Assembly (NCBI GenBank): GCA_037447335.1
Contig: JBBIGV010000005.1
Location: forward strand, 1-64,000
DNA length: 64,000 nucleotides
Source of the DNA: JBBIGV01 sp037447335
GTDB taxonomy: Bacteria; Bacteroidota; Ignavibacteria; Ignavibacteriales; Ignavibacteriaceae
Reading direction: 5' to 3'
The position numbers were made by a program, and so were the translations under genes. Below are positions 46,705-55,300 of this stretch, piece after piece. The notes below the pieces were generated by a model. That model made no database searches. It worked only from the letters and a program-made list of their open reading frames with translations, and was not told the origin of the DNA. Numbering within the stretch: the first letter of the stretch is position 1; the number at the start of each line of letters is the position of its first letter.

Positions 46705-48000
46705 TCAAGGTGTATTCCGGTAAATCATTCTTGGGAATGGAATTGTTTCGCGAACATGTTCCAAACCGCAAATCCAACCGACTGTTCTTTCCAAACCAAG
46801 CCCGAATCCGGCATGCGGAACAGAGCCGTATCTTCTTAAATCCAGGTACCATTCAAAAGCTTCCTGAGGAAGAGCATGCTCTTTTATCCTCTGCAACAGG
46901 GTTTCATAATCATCTTCACGCTGGCTTCCGCCAATAATTTCGCCGTAACCTTCAGGCGCTAAAACATCCAGAGCCAGAGCGAGTTTTGGATTATCGGGAT
47001 CGCGTTTCATATAAAATGCTTTAACCTCTGCAGGATACCTGTGCACCATAACCGGGCGGTCAAACTGGTTAGAAATAATAGTTTCATCGCCACCGCCGAA
47101 GTCATTACCCCATTGGAACTCTGACCCGTTTTTCTTTAATATCTCAACTGCTTCATCGTATGTAATTCTCGGGAGAGGTCGTTTAACATTCTGCAGTTTT
47201 GAAGTATCGCGCTCAAGAACTTTAAGCTCCTCGGCTCTGTCTTTAAGTACAGTCTGAACTATATATTCAAGGAATTCTTCGGCAAGGTCCATATCATCAT
47301 TAAGGTCGGCAAAAGCAACTTCAGGTTCAACCATCCAGAATTCGGTTAAATGTCTTCTGGTTTTTGATTTTTCTGCCCTGAAGGTCGGACCAAAAGTATA
47401 AACTTTTCCAAGCGCTAATGCACCTGCTTCAGCATACAACTGCCCTGATTGCGTAAGATACGCTTTGCCAAGATCAAAATATTCTGTTTCGAATAGAGTT
47501 GAAGTTCCTTCGCATGCTGCGGGAGTAAGGATTGGCGGGTCCATTAAGGTAAAACCGCGATCATCAAAAAAATCTCTTATAGCTTTAACAATCCGATGTC
47601 TTACCCGCATTACGGCAACCTGACGTGTGGAGCGAAGCCATAGGTGACGATGGTCCATCAAAAATTCAACGCCATGTTCTTTGGGAGTTATTGGATAATC
47701 ATGAGATTCGTGGATTAACTTCAGCCCGGTTGCATCTAGTTCATAACCTCCGGGCGCTCTGGGTTCAGCTTTAACTTCACCTGTTACCTCGATAGCCGAT
47801 TCCTGTCCGAGCTTATCTGCCAGTTCAAAAACATCTTCACTAACATTACCTTTAAAGTAAATACATTGAAGCAGTCCGCTGCCATCTCTTAAAATAACAA
47901 ATCTTATTTTTCCGCCTGATCTTTTGTTGAAAAGCCACCCCTTAAGCGTTACTTCTTCGCCAACGTGAGCCGATAAATCTTTAATTAAAATTTTCTGCAT
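46705..48000 (-). CDS. asnS: Asparagine--tRNA ligase
   Basis: A 431-aa class II aminoacyl-tRNA synthetase. There is an N-terminal OB fold (about 15-95) for anticodon binding and a catalytic domain. Motif 2 (FRAEKSKTRRHLTEFWMVE) and motif 3 (GFGLGLERTVGWICGL) are intact, and the C-terminus ends IPFPRM, typical of AsnRS rather than the AspRS relatives. It charges tRNA(Asn) with asparagine. It is 103 bp upstream of nuoJ. Confidence 0.95.
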   Translation of the reverse strand: MQKILIKDLSAHVGEEVTLKGWLFNKRSGGKIRFVILRDGSGLLQCIYFKGNVSEDVFELADKLGQESAIEVTGEVKAEPRAPGGYELDATGLKLIHESHDYPITPKEHGVEFLMDHRHLWLRSTRQVAVMRVRHRIVKAIRDFFDDRGFTLMDPPILTPAACEGTSTLFETEYFDLGKAYLTQSGQLYAEAGALALGKVYTFGPTFRAEKSKTRRHLTEFWMVEPEVAFADLNDDMDLAEEFLEYIVQTVLKDRAEELKVLERDTSKLQNVKRPLPRITYDEAVEILKKNGSEFQWGNDFGGGDETIISNQFDRPVMVHRYPAEVKAFYMKRDPDNPKLALALDVLAPEGYGEIIGGSQREDDYETLLQRIKEHALPQEAFEWYLDLRRYGSVPHAGFGLGLERTVGWICGLEHVRETIPFPRMIYRNTP

Positions 48001-48267
48001 TAAACCGATTTTTAAAAATTTTTACCGTCAAATATAAATATGGATGTATATAAATGCAAAGAGAGATTAAGAAGTTAGCGTTTTAAAATGATGAACAGAA
48101 AAATAAGAGACAATAATCAGACATATAGTTGAATAGTATTATTCAAAAAGAATATACCTCTTCGGTGCACAGCCCGGATAGAACGATCAACCTGATCAGA
48201 TATGCTTGTTAGTCTTGTACCGGTAACTGCCCGAAGCACATAGATGAACTTAAAGAAATTTATTTGG

Positions 48268-48519
48268 TTACTTCGCGCCGGCTAATTTATTATATAACCA
48301 GGCAAAAACGGCACCAAGAATAAATCCACTTACGAAACCCCATACCATACCGATCACACCACCGAACCAGGTGAAAGTGTAACCAATGTATATGCTTTCT
48401 AATTTGGAAATTAATTCGCCGGGAGTTCCGTAAAAGAGCAGCCACCATGTTGCCAATAAGATAACAAGTCCCCACACTATACCACAGGAAAGACCAAACG
48501 CTTTAACGCTTAATTTCAT
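48268..48519 (-). CDS. Small two-helix membrane protein, holin-like
   Basis: An 83-aa protein with two hydrophobic segments (about residues 8-32 and 44-76) separated by a short charged loop. Similar small proteins are often labelled bacteriophage holin in related genomes, but nothing else here is phage-like, so a role in lysis is doubtful. AGGAGA precedes the ATG at a normal distance. I treat the function as unknown. Confidence 0.72.
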   Translation of the reverse strand: MKLSVKAFGLSCGIVWGLVILLATWWLLFYGTPGELISKLESIYIGYTFTWFGGVIGMVWGFVSGFILGAVFAWLYNKLAGAK

Positions 48520-48643
48520 AGCAATCTCCTAAGTGATTGTTTGATGACAATGGAAAATAAATAAAGTTAGTCTTACAGTCCAATAAAATAATTTAAATAA
48601 GTTCGAATTTTGGCTGGTTGGGGGATGCTGCCTGCCCCCTTGG

Positions 48644-48706
48644 GGGATACTGGAAGCTGGATACCGGATACTGGATGCTGGATTCTGGATACCGGATACT
48701 GGAGAC
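48644..48706. repeat. GGATACTGGATGCTGGA-type low-complexity repeat
   Basis: About eight imperfect units of 7-9 bp (GGATACT, GGATGCT, GGATTCT, GGATACC) follow each other. It is non-coding and lies in the 1.1-kb gap after the holin-like gene. Its origin is not clear. Confidence 0.7.
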
Positions 48707-48888
48707 AAGATGATAAAAGCTATATACGGAATTTATAAAGGCGTAAATAATTATCTCGGTTTAGATTGTTAAAGAGGCATAATTGTAAAAATGAGATGGC
48801 TAATCCGTAATATTTATGATTTTTCCTATAATTTAGTATGCAGGGAAGATACTTTGTGCAGATACATGTACGAAACCATACAAACAAA

Positions 48889-48920
48889 ATCAGCCGGGCA
48901 AAGCTGCTTACCCGGCTGAT
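48889..48920 (-). terminator. Intrinsic terminator of a lost gene
   Basis: A 10-bp stem (ATCAGCCGGG with CCCGGCTGAT) followed on the minus strand by TTTTGTTTG. There is no intact gene upstream of it, only the tail fragment that ends at 48950, so it is probably what remains of that gene's terminator. Confidence 0.6.
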
Positions 48921-48949
48921 AAAGTAGAGGCGCTATATGAATGAAAATT

Positions 48950-49120
48950 TTATTTCAGGAGCATCATCTTTTTCACTGCTGCCAATAAAAAATCATTCAC
49001 AAAAAAGATTTCATTTGTGTGTTTTTTTATCACCTGCCCGGACCGTTTTACAGCGCCCCCGGGTTTTGATGCGCTTATTATCCACTGGGGTTGTTTGAGT
49101 AAGTAACCGGATTCCCGTCT
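48950..49120 (-). pseudogene. Tail fragment resembling the end of a T9SS-sorted protein
   Basis: On the minus strand the frame is open from 49120 and ends with AAVKKMMLLK and a stop. This matches the very end of T9SS type A sorting domains such as those at 7832 and 11152. The upstream part shows no NPFNPST motif, there is no start codon upstream, and a terminator follows 30 bp after the stop. I read it as a decayed gene 3' end; the match is short, so chance is possible. Confidence 0.4.
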
Positions 49121-49200
49121 TCAATTAACGTCAGACCTGAATTATTTTTGCTTGCGCAGGGAGATTCTCAGTTTGTTAATCTTGTATTCAGACCAAATAA

Positions 49201-49217
49201 GAACCCCGCAGGGGTTC
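49201..49217. repeat. Short GAACCCC palindrome, copy 1
   Basis: GAACCCC-GCA-GGGGTTC forms a perfect 7-bp hairpin with the context AATAA on both sides. A related copy lies at 50506. At 49272-49308 a similar hairpin of 7 bp (CAACCCC with GGGGTTG) occurs. These are intergenic repeats. Confidence 0.65.
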
Positions 49218-49372
49218 AATAAACAAATCGGGTATAAAGCTAAAATGATAAAATGAAATAGATTTAATATTCAACCCCATACCTTCGGTAGATAAACCTA
49301 CGGGGTTGTTAGCTTCGTTCGGGTTCTTTTTTGCAACAAATCCTGCAAACGGGATCTCGCTATGCGATGATA

Positions 49373-49492
49373 TGAGGCTGACCAAAATGTAGCACAGATT
49401 ACTAATCTGTGCTACGATGAATTTGAATTTAATCTGAAATCAGACATATAAATTCAGAGTTGTTTGCAAAATTTACTTTTTGGTCAGCCTCA
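49373..49492. mobile_element. MITE-like element, copy 2 (intact ends)
   Basis: A 120-bp non-coding element bounded by perfect 15-bp terminal inverted repeats (TGAGGCTGACCAAAA). The interior is identical to the copy at 10959-11076 over about 100 bp and contains a 12-bp hairpin. The near-identity of two copies 38 kb apart implies recent mobility or gene conversion. No transposase is present in the window. The remainder of 48520-49372 holds repeats and the fragments listed separately. Confidence 0.85.
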
Positions 49493-49511
49493 ACTTTATT
49501 CTCGAAAAAAT

Positions 49512-49570
49512 CAATCTATACAAAAACATTTTTTATTAGTGCAGAGGTTAATGAACTCATCCTCAAAACA
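49512..49570. repeat. Direct repeat left of the MazEF-like module
   Basis: A block of about 52 bp (AAAAACATTTTTTATTA in its core) matches 50373-50425 at roughly 83 percent with one indel. The two copies lie on either side of the toxin-antitoxin genes in the same orientation. Confidence 0.6.
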
Positions 49571-49666
49571 AGTCCGCCTTTTATCGAGAAGATTGACAGA
49601 AATCCTTACTGAATTTTCAGTTAAACATTTATTTACTATCTTTCAAATAAAAATTTCCGGATTAAA

Positions 49667-49912
49667 ATGAAAAAACCACTTATTACATTACCTGCACATT
49701 TTGATGGCAAATCAATAATTCTGGATATTCCATTTGAATTGCAGCCTACAGATAAATTACTTGTTACTATCCTTAAATCTGAATCTGAGTCAGATGAAAG
49801 AAAAGATTGGATTGATTCATCATTATCTCAATTAAACAAAGCTTACTCTGAAAATGAACCTGAATACTTTCTTTCAATGATTAAAGAACCTAACCCGGAA
49901 TATAAAAAATGA
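49667..49912 (+). CDS. Antitoxin of a MazE/MazF-like module
   Basis: An 81-aa protein with an N-terminal beta-rich part (ITLPAHFDGKSIILDIPFELQ) and an acidic C-terminal tail. Small proteins of this shape precede PemK/MazF genes in many Bacteroidota and probably act as their antitoxin, with the tail masking the toxin. Its stop overlaps the toxin start by 4 bp (ATGA). The antitoxin is intact while the toxin is not, which fits loss of toxicity first. Confidence 0.7.
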   Translation: MKKPLITLPAHFDGKSIILDIPFELQPTDKLLVTILKSESESDERKDWIDSSLSQLNKAYSENEPEYFLSMIKEPNPEYKK

Positions 49913-50254
49913 AAGAAGGGGATGTTGTTCTTGCTGCTCTACCTCAATTGGTTGGTAAAACAAAATTAAGACCGGTATTGCTACTCCGGCAGCTTCTTCC
50001 ACCCTACAATGATTTTCTGGTTTGTGGTATAAGCACTCAAGCTCACCAATTAATTAAAAAACTTCGACGAACTGATTTCAGAAAAAGATACTGATTTTAA
50101 GGACAGCGGTATAATTAAGGAATCTGTTATTCGATTAAGCTTTCTGGCAGTTGCGCCAAGCAAGTTGGTTGCAGGAAAGATTGGCAGGATATCGGAAACT
50201 CGTCATAAGACATTGCTGAAGAGATTGAGCGATTATCTTGTTAAGAATATTTAA
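49909..50254 (+). pseudogene. Frameshifted MazF/PemK-like endoribonuclease
   Basis: The first part encodes GDVVLAALPQLVGKTKLRPVLLL and the second, in the +1 frame from 50060, encodes NFDELISEKDTDFKDSGIIK and SVIRLSFLAVAPSKLVAGKIGRIS, together a complete PemK/MazF toxin of about 114 residues. The frame breaks in a run of six A at 50056-50061; removal of one A restores it. MazF enzymes cleave mRNA at specific sites. The break could be a real inactivating indel, slippage or a sequencing error in the homopolymer. Confidence 0.8.
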
Positions 50255-50276
50255 CTAATTTCAAGTCATTCCAAGG

Positions 50277-50300
50277 CTGTCAGGAACCATTTCCTGACAG
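50277..50300. repeat. Hairpin after the toxin gene
   Basis: A perfect 10-bp stem (CTGTCAGGAA with TTCCTGACAG, loop CCAT) begins 22 bp past the toxin stop. It has no T run on either side. It is either a weak terminator or another intergenic palindrome. Confidence 0.55.
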
Positions 50301-50372
50301 AAGTTAAGACTACCAATGCAAAGTCACGAAAATGGTTCCCCAAAGGGGCAGGCGTGACTCCCAAATGAAACT

Positions 50373-50425
50373 CAATACATATAAAAACATTTTTTATTAT
50401 TACAGGGGGTTAACAAACTCATCCC
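50373..50425. repeat. Direct repeat right of the MazEF-like module
   Basis: Partner of 49512-49570 in the same orientation. Just after it, CTACAAAT and ATTTGTAG (50427-50434 and 50484-50491) form short inverted ends around AAGTTCCGTAGGAACTT, a palindrome widely seen as an intergenic repeat in Bacteroidota. The stretch 50255-50605 otherwise has no gene. Confidence 0.6.
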
Positions 50426-50505
50426 TACAAATGTGTTCTATGGACTATTGAATTTTATATGAAAGTTCCGTAGGAACTTAATATTTGTAGTAAAGAATAC
50501 CCAGC

Positions 50506-50522
50506 AAACGTATAAGAACCCA
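50506..50522. repeat. Short GAACCC palindrome, copy 2
   Basis: GAACCCAGTAGGGGTTC in the context ATAAG...AATAA is a near-copy of the palindrome at 49201. It lies in the same gene-poor region. Confidence 0.55.
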
Positions 50523-50605
50523 GTAGGGGTTCAATAATTAGATGATACATTAATGGGATTTGTTGGTTAGGGAGCACATCCCAATCCGGAAGTTAGGTGC
50601 CTGGT

Positions 50606-51007
50606 TTAATTAAACCGTGCTGCTCCTTTAATAAGTCTCGCCTTGATCAAACCATAAAAAGAATACTTACCGGAGTATTTCCACCCAAGATGAACCCCGC
50701 AGCGGCTGCACAGTGCAAAACACCATGCATGTTCTTTAAACCATGTAAAATCAGCAGTTGGTATCCCCTGCTCGCAACAGCCGTCTGCAGTTTTAAAAGT
50801 GATTATATTAAAGATATACCCGTCCGGGTTGGTGAACTGAAACTCACTTTGATTCTCATAAAAAAACCTTTCTTTATCTTCAGTAATTTTGTTATTACAC
50901 ATCAGACACAGCCAGTCATCCGGCTTAAGTTCCGGTTTCACCTCAACATCCTGCAGCGATTCTGAACTTGTTTCTTTAAGCTGATTATAAGTTTTTTTCA
51001 AATTCAT
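50606..51007 (-). CDS. CULT-domain protein (bacterial cereblon-like)
   Basis: A 133-aa cytosolic protein that is almost entirely a CULT domain, the fold of the thalidomide-binding region of human cereblon. Two zinc Cys pairs are visible, C34-x2-C37 and C100-x2-C103. The block FTNPDGY (58-64) and the three aromatic-cage tryptophans W89, W95 and W109 (TWFKEHAWC...HLGWK) line up with the cereblon pattern. In eukaryotes this cage binds cyclic imides formed at protein C-termini. Bacterial single-domain CULT proteins also bind such ligands, but their cellular role is not known. The gene stands alone in a repeat-rich region. Confidence 0.85.
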   Translation of the reverse strand: MNLKKTYNQLKETSSESLQDVEVKPELKPDDWLCLMCNNKITEDKERFFYENQSEFQFTNPDGYIFNIITFKTADGCCEQGIPTADFTWFKEHAWCFALCSRCGVHLGWKYSGKYSFYGLIKARLIKGAARFN

Positions 51008-51251
51008 TTCTCTCAGTTTGGAATTTCTTTACAGACAAAAAATATTAAAAAACTTATTAAGATTCCCTTGAATTTTCAGGTGATGCGGTTGCGAAGAAGA
51101 TTTCATTCAGATTCAGTGTCTGTTAAAGATATTTGACGGTTTAGCCTTAATAAGTTGAATTATGTGTAAAACAAATCAGAAATTTTATAATAATTCCCTT
51201 TTCATTATCATTGCAACTAAGCAAGCATTTTTATATGTTTGACACCGTAAG

Positions 51252-51665
51252 ATGACGAAAAAAGTATTCATATTAACTTTTATGTTTGTATTCCTGGTTT
51301 CCACAACCGGAATGCCGCTTATCATCCATTATTGCAAAATGATGGAAACAGCATCTTTACAAGCCTGTGAAATGCACTCAAAGGAAACTAAAAAATCATC
51401 CTGCTGCGAAGAAGAAGATATTCAGAACTTATACTATTCAAAAATGATTGATGAGTGCTGCAGTGATGTTGTTGTTGATCATTCAGTTAAAGAAACTTTT
51501 ATTTCTTCTAAAAGCGAATCCAATTTACCCTTAAATCTTTATACCTTTATACACATTGATATTTATTTAACTTCAAATCATCAAATATATTTTAAAGTTG
51601 ATACTTCTCCCCCGCTTCTCCTAAGCAATAAAATCTATCTTATTAACTCCGTATTTCTTATTTAA
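51252..51665 (+). CDS. HYC_CC_PP-like periplasmic protein
   Basis: A 137-aa protein with a signal peptide or N-terminal anchor (about 1-20). It carries the ordered motifs HYC (26-28), CC (51-52), CC (69-70) and PP (120-121), which match the HYC_CC_PP family known from Bacteroidota, usually near heavy-metal efflux genes. The Cys and His residues suggest periplasmic metal binding. It starts the plus-strand metal island and lies 160 bp upstream of the HMA protein. Confidence 0.72.
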   Translation: MTKKVFILTFMFVFLVSTTGMPLIIHYCKMMETASLQACEMHSKETKKSSCCEEEDIQNLYYSKMIDECCSDVVVDHSVKETFISSKSESNLPLNLYTFIHIDIYLTSNHQIYFKVDTSPPLLLSNKIYLINSVFLI

Positions 51666-51824
51666 TACCCCACTTGCCTAAGGTGTAAAGTAAGGAAAAT
51701 CCTTATACTCTCTACCTTTATACCTCTATACCCGTTTGCAAAATTTTAACTCTGATCGAAAAATTTCGTTCGTTGTTTAAAATAAATAATCAGTTACTTA
51801 ACAATAAATAGAAAGGAAAAAATC

Positions 51825-52202
51825 ATGAAAACATTAATGTTCATATTAGCATTTGCATTTATTCAGTTAACCGGCTTTGCTCAGTCAGAAAAAACAATGA
51901 AGACAGAAAAAGTCGAGTTCAAAGTTTATGGTAACTGCGGAATGTGCAAAAGCAGGATAGAAAAAGCTCTTAAAGTTGATGGTGTTGAATCAGCAAAGTG
52001 GGATGCTAAAAATGATATGGTAAAGGTTGTCTTTCATCCCGATAAAATAAAAGAAGACAAGCTCCATCAATTAGTTTCTGCAGTTGGACACGATACTGAG
52101 AAAGTTCTTGCTAAGGATGAAACTTATGACAAGCTGCATGGCTGCTGTAAGTATGAAAGAGCAGAGACGAAAGACAAAGACAAAGAAAATCATAAACACT
52201 AA
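51825..52202 (+). CDS. Periplasmic HMA-domain metal-binding protein
   Basis: A 125-aa protein with a signal peptide ending near residue 20 (TGFAQ) and a heavy-metal-associated domain. The metal site is GNCGMCKSRIEKAL (C38, C41), a variant of the usual M-x-C-x2-C. A second Cys pair lies near the end (HGCCKYE), followed by a Lys/His-rich tail. It probably binds Cu(I) or a similar ion in the periplasm and may pass it to the pump downstream. An AGAAAGGAAA ribosome binding site precedes the ATG. Confidence 0.88.
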   Translation: MKTLMFILAFAFIQLTGFAQSEKTMKTEKVEFKVYGNCGMCKSRIEKALKVDGVESAKWDAKNDMVKVVFHPDKIKEDKLHQLVSAVGHDTEKVLAKDETYDKLHGCCKYERAETKDKDKENHKH

Positions 52203-52203
52203 A

Positions 52204-52306
52204 TAATGATTGGATGAATGGTTGAATGCCTGCCTCCGGTAAGGCAGGGCTGAATGTATAATAGTATTCATTCCATTCATCCATTCAATCATTCAATCAT
52301 TCAAAC
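52204..52306. repeat. GAATGGATGAATGG-type inverted element, copy 1
   Basis: Left arm AATGATTGGATGAATGG, right arm with repeated CATTCATCCATTCA, and a central hairpin (CCTGCCTCCGGTAAGGCAGG). It lies between the HMA gene and the pump gene. A related element at 56191 is inside a coding frame. Confidence 0.65.
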
Positions 52307-52330
52307 GATTAGTAATGCAGGCTATAGTTT

Positions 52331-55300
52331 ATGTTAAACTCAATCATAAAATACTTTCTTGAGAACAAGCTCGTTGTGGTGCTTCTGTTATTACTGTTTG
52401 TCGGTTGGGGTATTGCAACTGCACCATTCAACTGGAATATAGATTTTCTGCCACGTGATCCTGTTCCCGTTGATGCAATTCCTGACTTAGGTGAAAACCA
52501 GCAGATAGTTTTTACTGAATGGATGGGCAGAAGTCCGCAGGATGTTGAAGACCAGATTACTTACCCGCTTACTACTTCTCTTCTCGGGTTGCCCGGTGTA
52601 AAAAGTATCCGCAGCACTTCTATGTTCGGGTTCTCAAGTATTTATATCATCTTCGATGAAAGTGTTGAATACTACTGGAGCAGAACCCGTGTTCTTGAAA
52701 AACTTAATTCCCTTTCTCCGGATTTGCTTCCACCTGGTGTGTCACCGCAATTAGGACCTGATGCAACCGCACTCGGACAAATTTTCTGGTATACTCTCGA
52801 AGGTCGCGATGAAAATGGTAATCCTGCAGGTGGATGGGATCCTCACGAGCTAAGAACCATCCAGGATTTTTATGTCCGCTATGCATTAACTGCTGCCGAA
52901 GGTGTTTCTGAAGTTGCTTCTATAGGCGGATTCATTAAAGAATACCAGGTTGATCTCGATCCGGTTGCAATGAAAGCTCATAACGTAAGTATGATGCAGG
53001 TAATGGAAGCAGTTCGACAAAGTAATCTTGATGTCGGTGCAAATACAGTTGAATTAAATCTTGTTGAATATTATGTGCGTGGATTGGGTTATGTCAAATC
53101 ACTGAATGATATTGAACAGGCAGTTGTTAAAGTTACTGATAATATTCCGATTCGAATCCGTGATATTGCAAGAGTGAATATTGGTCCTGCACCACGCGGT
53201 CACAGCGGATTTCTTGACAAGGGCGGTGTTGAAGCTGTCGGCGGAGTAGTTGTTGCCCGTTATGGTGATAATCCTCTCAAAGTCATCCAGGAAGTAAAGG
53301 AAAAGATTAAAGAAATTTCTCCGGGACTTCCTTCAAAAAAATTATCTGACGGAACTGTATCAAAAGTTACAATAGTTCCTTTCTACGACCGCACACAATT
53401 AATCTATGAAACTCTCGGCACTTTATATGAAGCAATCAGCTTACAGATTCTTATTACAATTATTGTAATCATTGTAATGGTAATGCATATGCGTGCATCG
53501 CTGATGATATCTGCTCTACTTCCGCTTGCAGTACTAATGACATTCATCATGATGAAGTATTTTAATGTGGATGCAAACATAGTAGCTCTTTCCGGTATTG
53601 CAATTGCAATCGGAACTATGGTTGACCTTGGAATCATTCTTAATGAAAATATTCTACGCCATAAGGAAGAAGCGCCTGAAGGTCAGTCATTGCTCACTAC
53701 TGTTTACAATGCTTCAACAGAAGTTGCAACTGCAATACTTACGGCAGTATCAACAACAATTGTAAGCTTTTTGCCAGTATTCACTTTACAGGAAGCGGAA
53801 GGAAAACTTTTTGGTCCGCTGGCTTATACAAAAACATTTGCATTAGTTGCGGCACTGCTTATCACGCTTTTAATGATGCCTGCGTTTTCTCATTGGCTGT
53901 TTTCTCTTAAAGCAAATAAAAAGAATTACAGTTTATACTTAAACATTTTATTAATTGTCTTTGGATTTGCTGCTTTATGGTGGATTGTCTGGGGTGGTAT
54001 TGTTCTCATCCTGCTTGGAATAAATAAGCTGATTAATCATTACTACAAAAATGATGAAGCACCCGGAACGCCGCTTAAAATTCAGGATGAACGGCTTCTG
54101 TCATTTCTTAAATCAACAGCAAAACATAATGACACTATAACCATTTTAATTATAACTGCTGCGGTTTCCTGGCTCCTTGCCGGTGAATGGCTTCCACTCG
54201 GAGTTGAGAACAGTCTAATACTGAACTTCCTGTTTATAATTTTTATTATCGCACTTGTGCTAGGCGTATTCAAGGTATTTATAAAATTTTATCCGCAGAT
54301 ACTTCACTGGTGTATAGATAACAAAAAATTGTTCCTTACAATACCCGTTTTCATAATTCTCATTGGATTGAATATCTGGCTGGGCTTCGATAAAATTTTC
54401 GGATTTGTTCCGAAAAGCTTTGATGCTATTGGTTTAAACATCCGAACTGCCTCAATGTGGAGCGGACTTGCACATACTTTCCCCGGAATGGGAAAAGAGT
54501 TTATGCCCTCACTTGATGAAGGATCTTTTCTTCTGATGCCAACTTCAATGCCGCATTCAGGTGTTGAAGCAAATTTACGATATGTGCAACAGCTCGATAT
54601 GCGGGTGCAGGCAATTCCGGAAGTTCATACCGTTGTTGGAAAAGCAGGAAGAGTCGAAAGCGCTCTAGATCCCGCTCCTGTTTCTATGTTTGAAAATATT
54701 ATCCTTTACAAGACCGAATATATAACTGATGAGAATGGTTATCCCGTTCGTTTTAAAACTGACAGCAACGGAAATTTTGTAAGAGATGAAAAAGGAAATA
54801 TTATTCCCGATGGAAGAGGAAAATATTTCAGGCAGTGGCGTGACCATATAAGAAGCCCGCAGGATATTTGGGATGAAATAGTTAAAGCAACCAACAATAT
54901 TCCCGGCGTTACTTCTGCACCAAAGTTGCAGCCGATTGAAACACGTTTGGTAATGCTTCAAACAGGAATGCGTGCACCAATGGGTATAAAAGTGTTCGGA
55001 CCCGATCAGAAAACAATTGAAGAATTCAGCTTAAAGTTAGAGCAGTTGTTGAAGGAAGTTCCTTCTGTTAAAGGTGAAGCAGTTTTTGCAGACCGAAGTC
55101 TTGGCAAGCCATATCTTGAAATTGATCTTGACCGGAATGCAATGGCTCGTTACGGATTGAACATCGGTGAAGTTCAAATGTATATTGAAACTGCAATCGG
55201 CGGAATGCCTCTTACAACCACAGTTGAAGGACGTGAGCGTTTTAACATACGTGCACGTTATGCACGTGAATGGCGTGATGATCCTGAAATGATGAAACGC

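Noticed and set aside
48268..48519. Prophage lysis gene
   Set aside because: The two-helix protein resembles holin-labelled entries, but there are no endolysin, tail or integrase genes anywhere in the window.
48640..48720. CRISPR-like array in the GGATACTGG repeats
   Set aside because: The units are 7-9 bp, have no unique spacers, and no cas genes are present. It is a low-complexity tandem repeat.
49464..49670. Plus-strand frame of 68 codons before the antitoxin
   Set aside because: It overlaps the MITE end and the direct repeat, has no ribosome binding site or recognisable pattern, and reads as low-complexity sequence.
52071..52292. Minus-strand frame across the end of the HMA gene
   Set aside because: It runs through the intergenic repeat and the antisense of a well-supported gene, with no protein-like pattern.
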